Assembly: GCA_023248615.1 (NCBI GenBank)
Contig: JAHFEI010000132.1
Coordinates: 1 to 6,210, forward strand
DNA from: Nitrospinales bacterium
Lineage (GTDB): Bacteria > Nitrospinota_A > UBA7883 > JACRGQ01
Direction: 5' to 3'
Length of the DNA: 6,210 nt
Positions 5,606 through 6,210 of this stretch are shown piece by piece. A model generated the notes under the pieces. That model searched no databases, was not told the origin of the DNA, and saw only the letters and a list, made by a program, of their open reading frames with translations. A program made the translations under genes and the position numbers. Numbering within the stretch: position 1 is the stretch's first letter; each line of letters starts with the position of its first letter.

Positions 5606-6210
5606 TATTGCCCAAGGTTTTTTATTATCCCAATCATTTTATCTATTCCCTCCATCCGTCCCTTGCTAGGCATGCAATTCAATGCTTCTTCAAGATACTT
5701 CTTGGCCAATAGAAATTCACTGTAATGAAAATATGCGACTCCCAAGGCGTACGCTGCATTTCCTTTTCCATCTGGGGCTTCATAAGCTTTTTCAAAATAA
5801 GGGATAATATCCTCTCGCTTCTTTTTCATTATGCTCCCGGAAATTTGAAGATGAGGGTACTGGAGAATAAGAAAATAAACATCCTCGTCTTGTCGTAATT
5901 TCCGGAAAGAGGAAATCATTGCTTGAATGGGTGCGTCCGTTGGGTTTGGCTGTGCCAGATACCATAAAAGCATTTCTGGGGCTTCATGACCAGTAAGGTC
6001 TTTGCTAAAAAGAGTCGTTAAAGTAACGGTATTTGGTGTCGCTCCCGGCGTCTTTTTCATCTCCTTAAAAAGCTCCAGCGCTGTGGGAAAATCAGGGGCG
6101 CGCTTAATAAGCGTACTGTAGGTGACGGTATTTGGTGTCGCTCCCGGCGTCTTTTTCATCTCCTTAAAAAGCTCCAGCGCTGTGGGAAAATCAGGGGCGC
6201 GATTAATAAG
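5602..6210 (-). CDS. PPR-like repeat protein with C-terminal TPR-like segment (5' end outside window)
   Basis: About 202 residues are visible and the frame is still open at the window edge, so the N-terminus is missing. The visible part begins with tandem 33-residue repeats (TVTYSTLIKRAPDFPTALEL then FKEMKKTPGATPN). These resemble the 35-residue pentatricopeptide (PPR) consensus of VTYNTLI, EALELFxEM and xPN, two residues shorter. A more degenerate region follows. Near the end, AAYALGVAYFHYSEFLLAKK then YLEEALNCMP matches a TPR unit. PPR proteins are typically sequence-specific RNA binders in organelles and are uncommon in bacteria; RNA binding here is inference. No signal peptide can be judged. 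The gene appears more AT-rich than its neighbours, which may indicate transfer. An in-frame ATG occurs inside each repeat (for example 6157-6159), but the repeat pattern continues upstream, so it is not the true start. Another alpha-solenoid repeat family of similar shape is the main alternative. Confidence 0.75.
   Translation of the reverse strand, partial: LINRAPDFPTALELFKEMKKTPGATPNTVTYSTLIKRAPDFPTALELFKEMKKTPGATPNTVTLTTLFSKDLTGHEAPEMLLWYLAQPNPTDAPIQAMISSFRKLRQDEDVYFLILQYPHLQISGSIMKKKREDIIPYFEKAYEAPDGKGNAAYALGVAYFHYSEFLLAKKYLEEALNCMPSKGRMEGIDKMIGIIKNLGQY
6026..6210 (-). repeat. 99-bp tandem repeat within the PPR-like gene
   Basis: The unit at 6026-6124 is repeated from 6125 to the window end (86 of 99 bp seen) with one mismatch, C at 6102 against A at 6201. 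The period is exactly 33 codons, so the reading frame and the protein repeat are kept. Near identity at synonymous positions shows recent duplication or gene conversion rather than protein-level selection alone. The array probably continues beyond the window. Confidence 0.9.

Overview
The window reads as chromosomal DNA of a Gram-negative bacterium: dense genes, short spacers, clear Shine-Dalgarno sites and a moderately GC-rich base composition. The era-recO order and the many small signalling proteins would fit a deltaproteobacterial, Nitrospirota- or Nitrospinota-like lineage, but the sequence alone does not settle the taxon.

Left part (1-2183, minus strand): a housekeeping block read right to left as era (ribosome-assembly GTPase, TTG start), recO (recombination mediator, 3 nt after era) and a PII-type nitrogen signal protein. 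The PII T-loop is one residue short and has no tyrosine at the uridylylation site. A GC-rich palindromic repeat lies between recO and the PII gene, and a related copy lies near 5101 in opposite orientation.

Middle part (2274-5022): a signalling cluster around a 245-bp divergent promoter region. A NarL/FixJ-type response regulator points left. A stand-alone PAS protein and two consecutive PilZ (c-di-GMP-binding type) proteins point right. The promoter region holds three 11-bp direct repeats spaced one helical turn apart, a plausible operator array. The first PilZ gene is split by an apparent one-base deletion near 3877-3886; restoring it gives a protein of about 247 residues that resembles its downstream paralogue along its length. 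No histidine kinase or diguanylate cyclase is present in the window.

Right part (5023-6210): a stand-alone two-CBS-domain protein on the plus strand ends tail-to-tail, with its stop codon overlapping that of a minus-strand gene that runs off the window. That last gene is the most unusual item. It encodes tandem 33-residue repeats that look like pentatricopeptide (PPR) repeats, rare in bacteria, followed by a TPR-like C-terminus. Its repeats are nearly identical at DNA level (99-bp period, one mismatch over 86 bp), and the gene looks more AT-rich than its surroundings, suggesting recent expansion and possible transfer.

No tRNA, rRNA, CRISPR array, transposase or phage gene was recognised.
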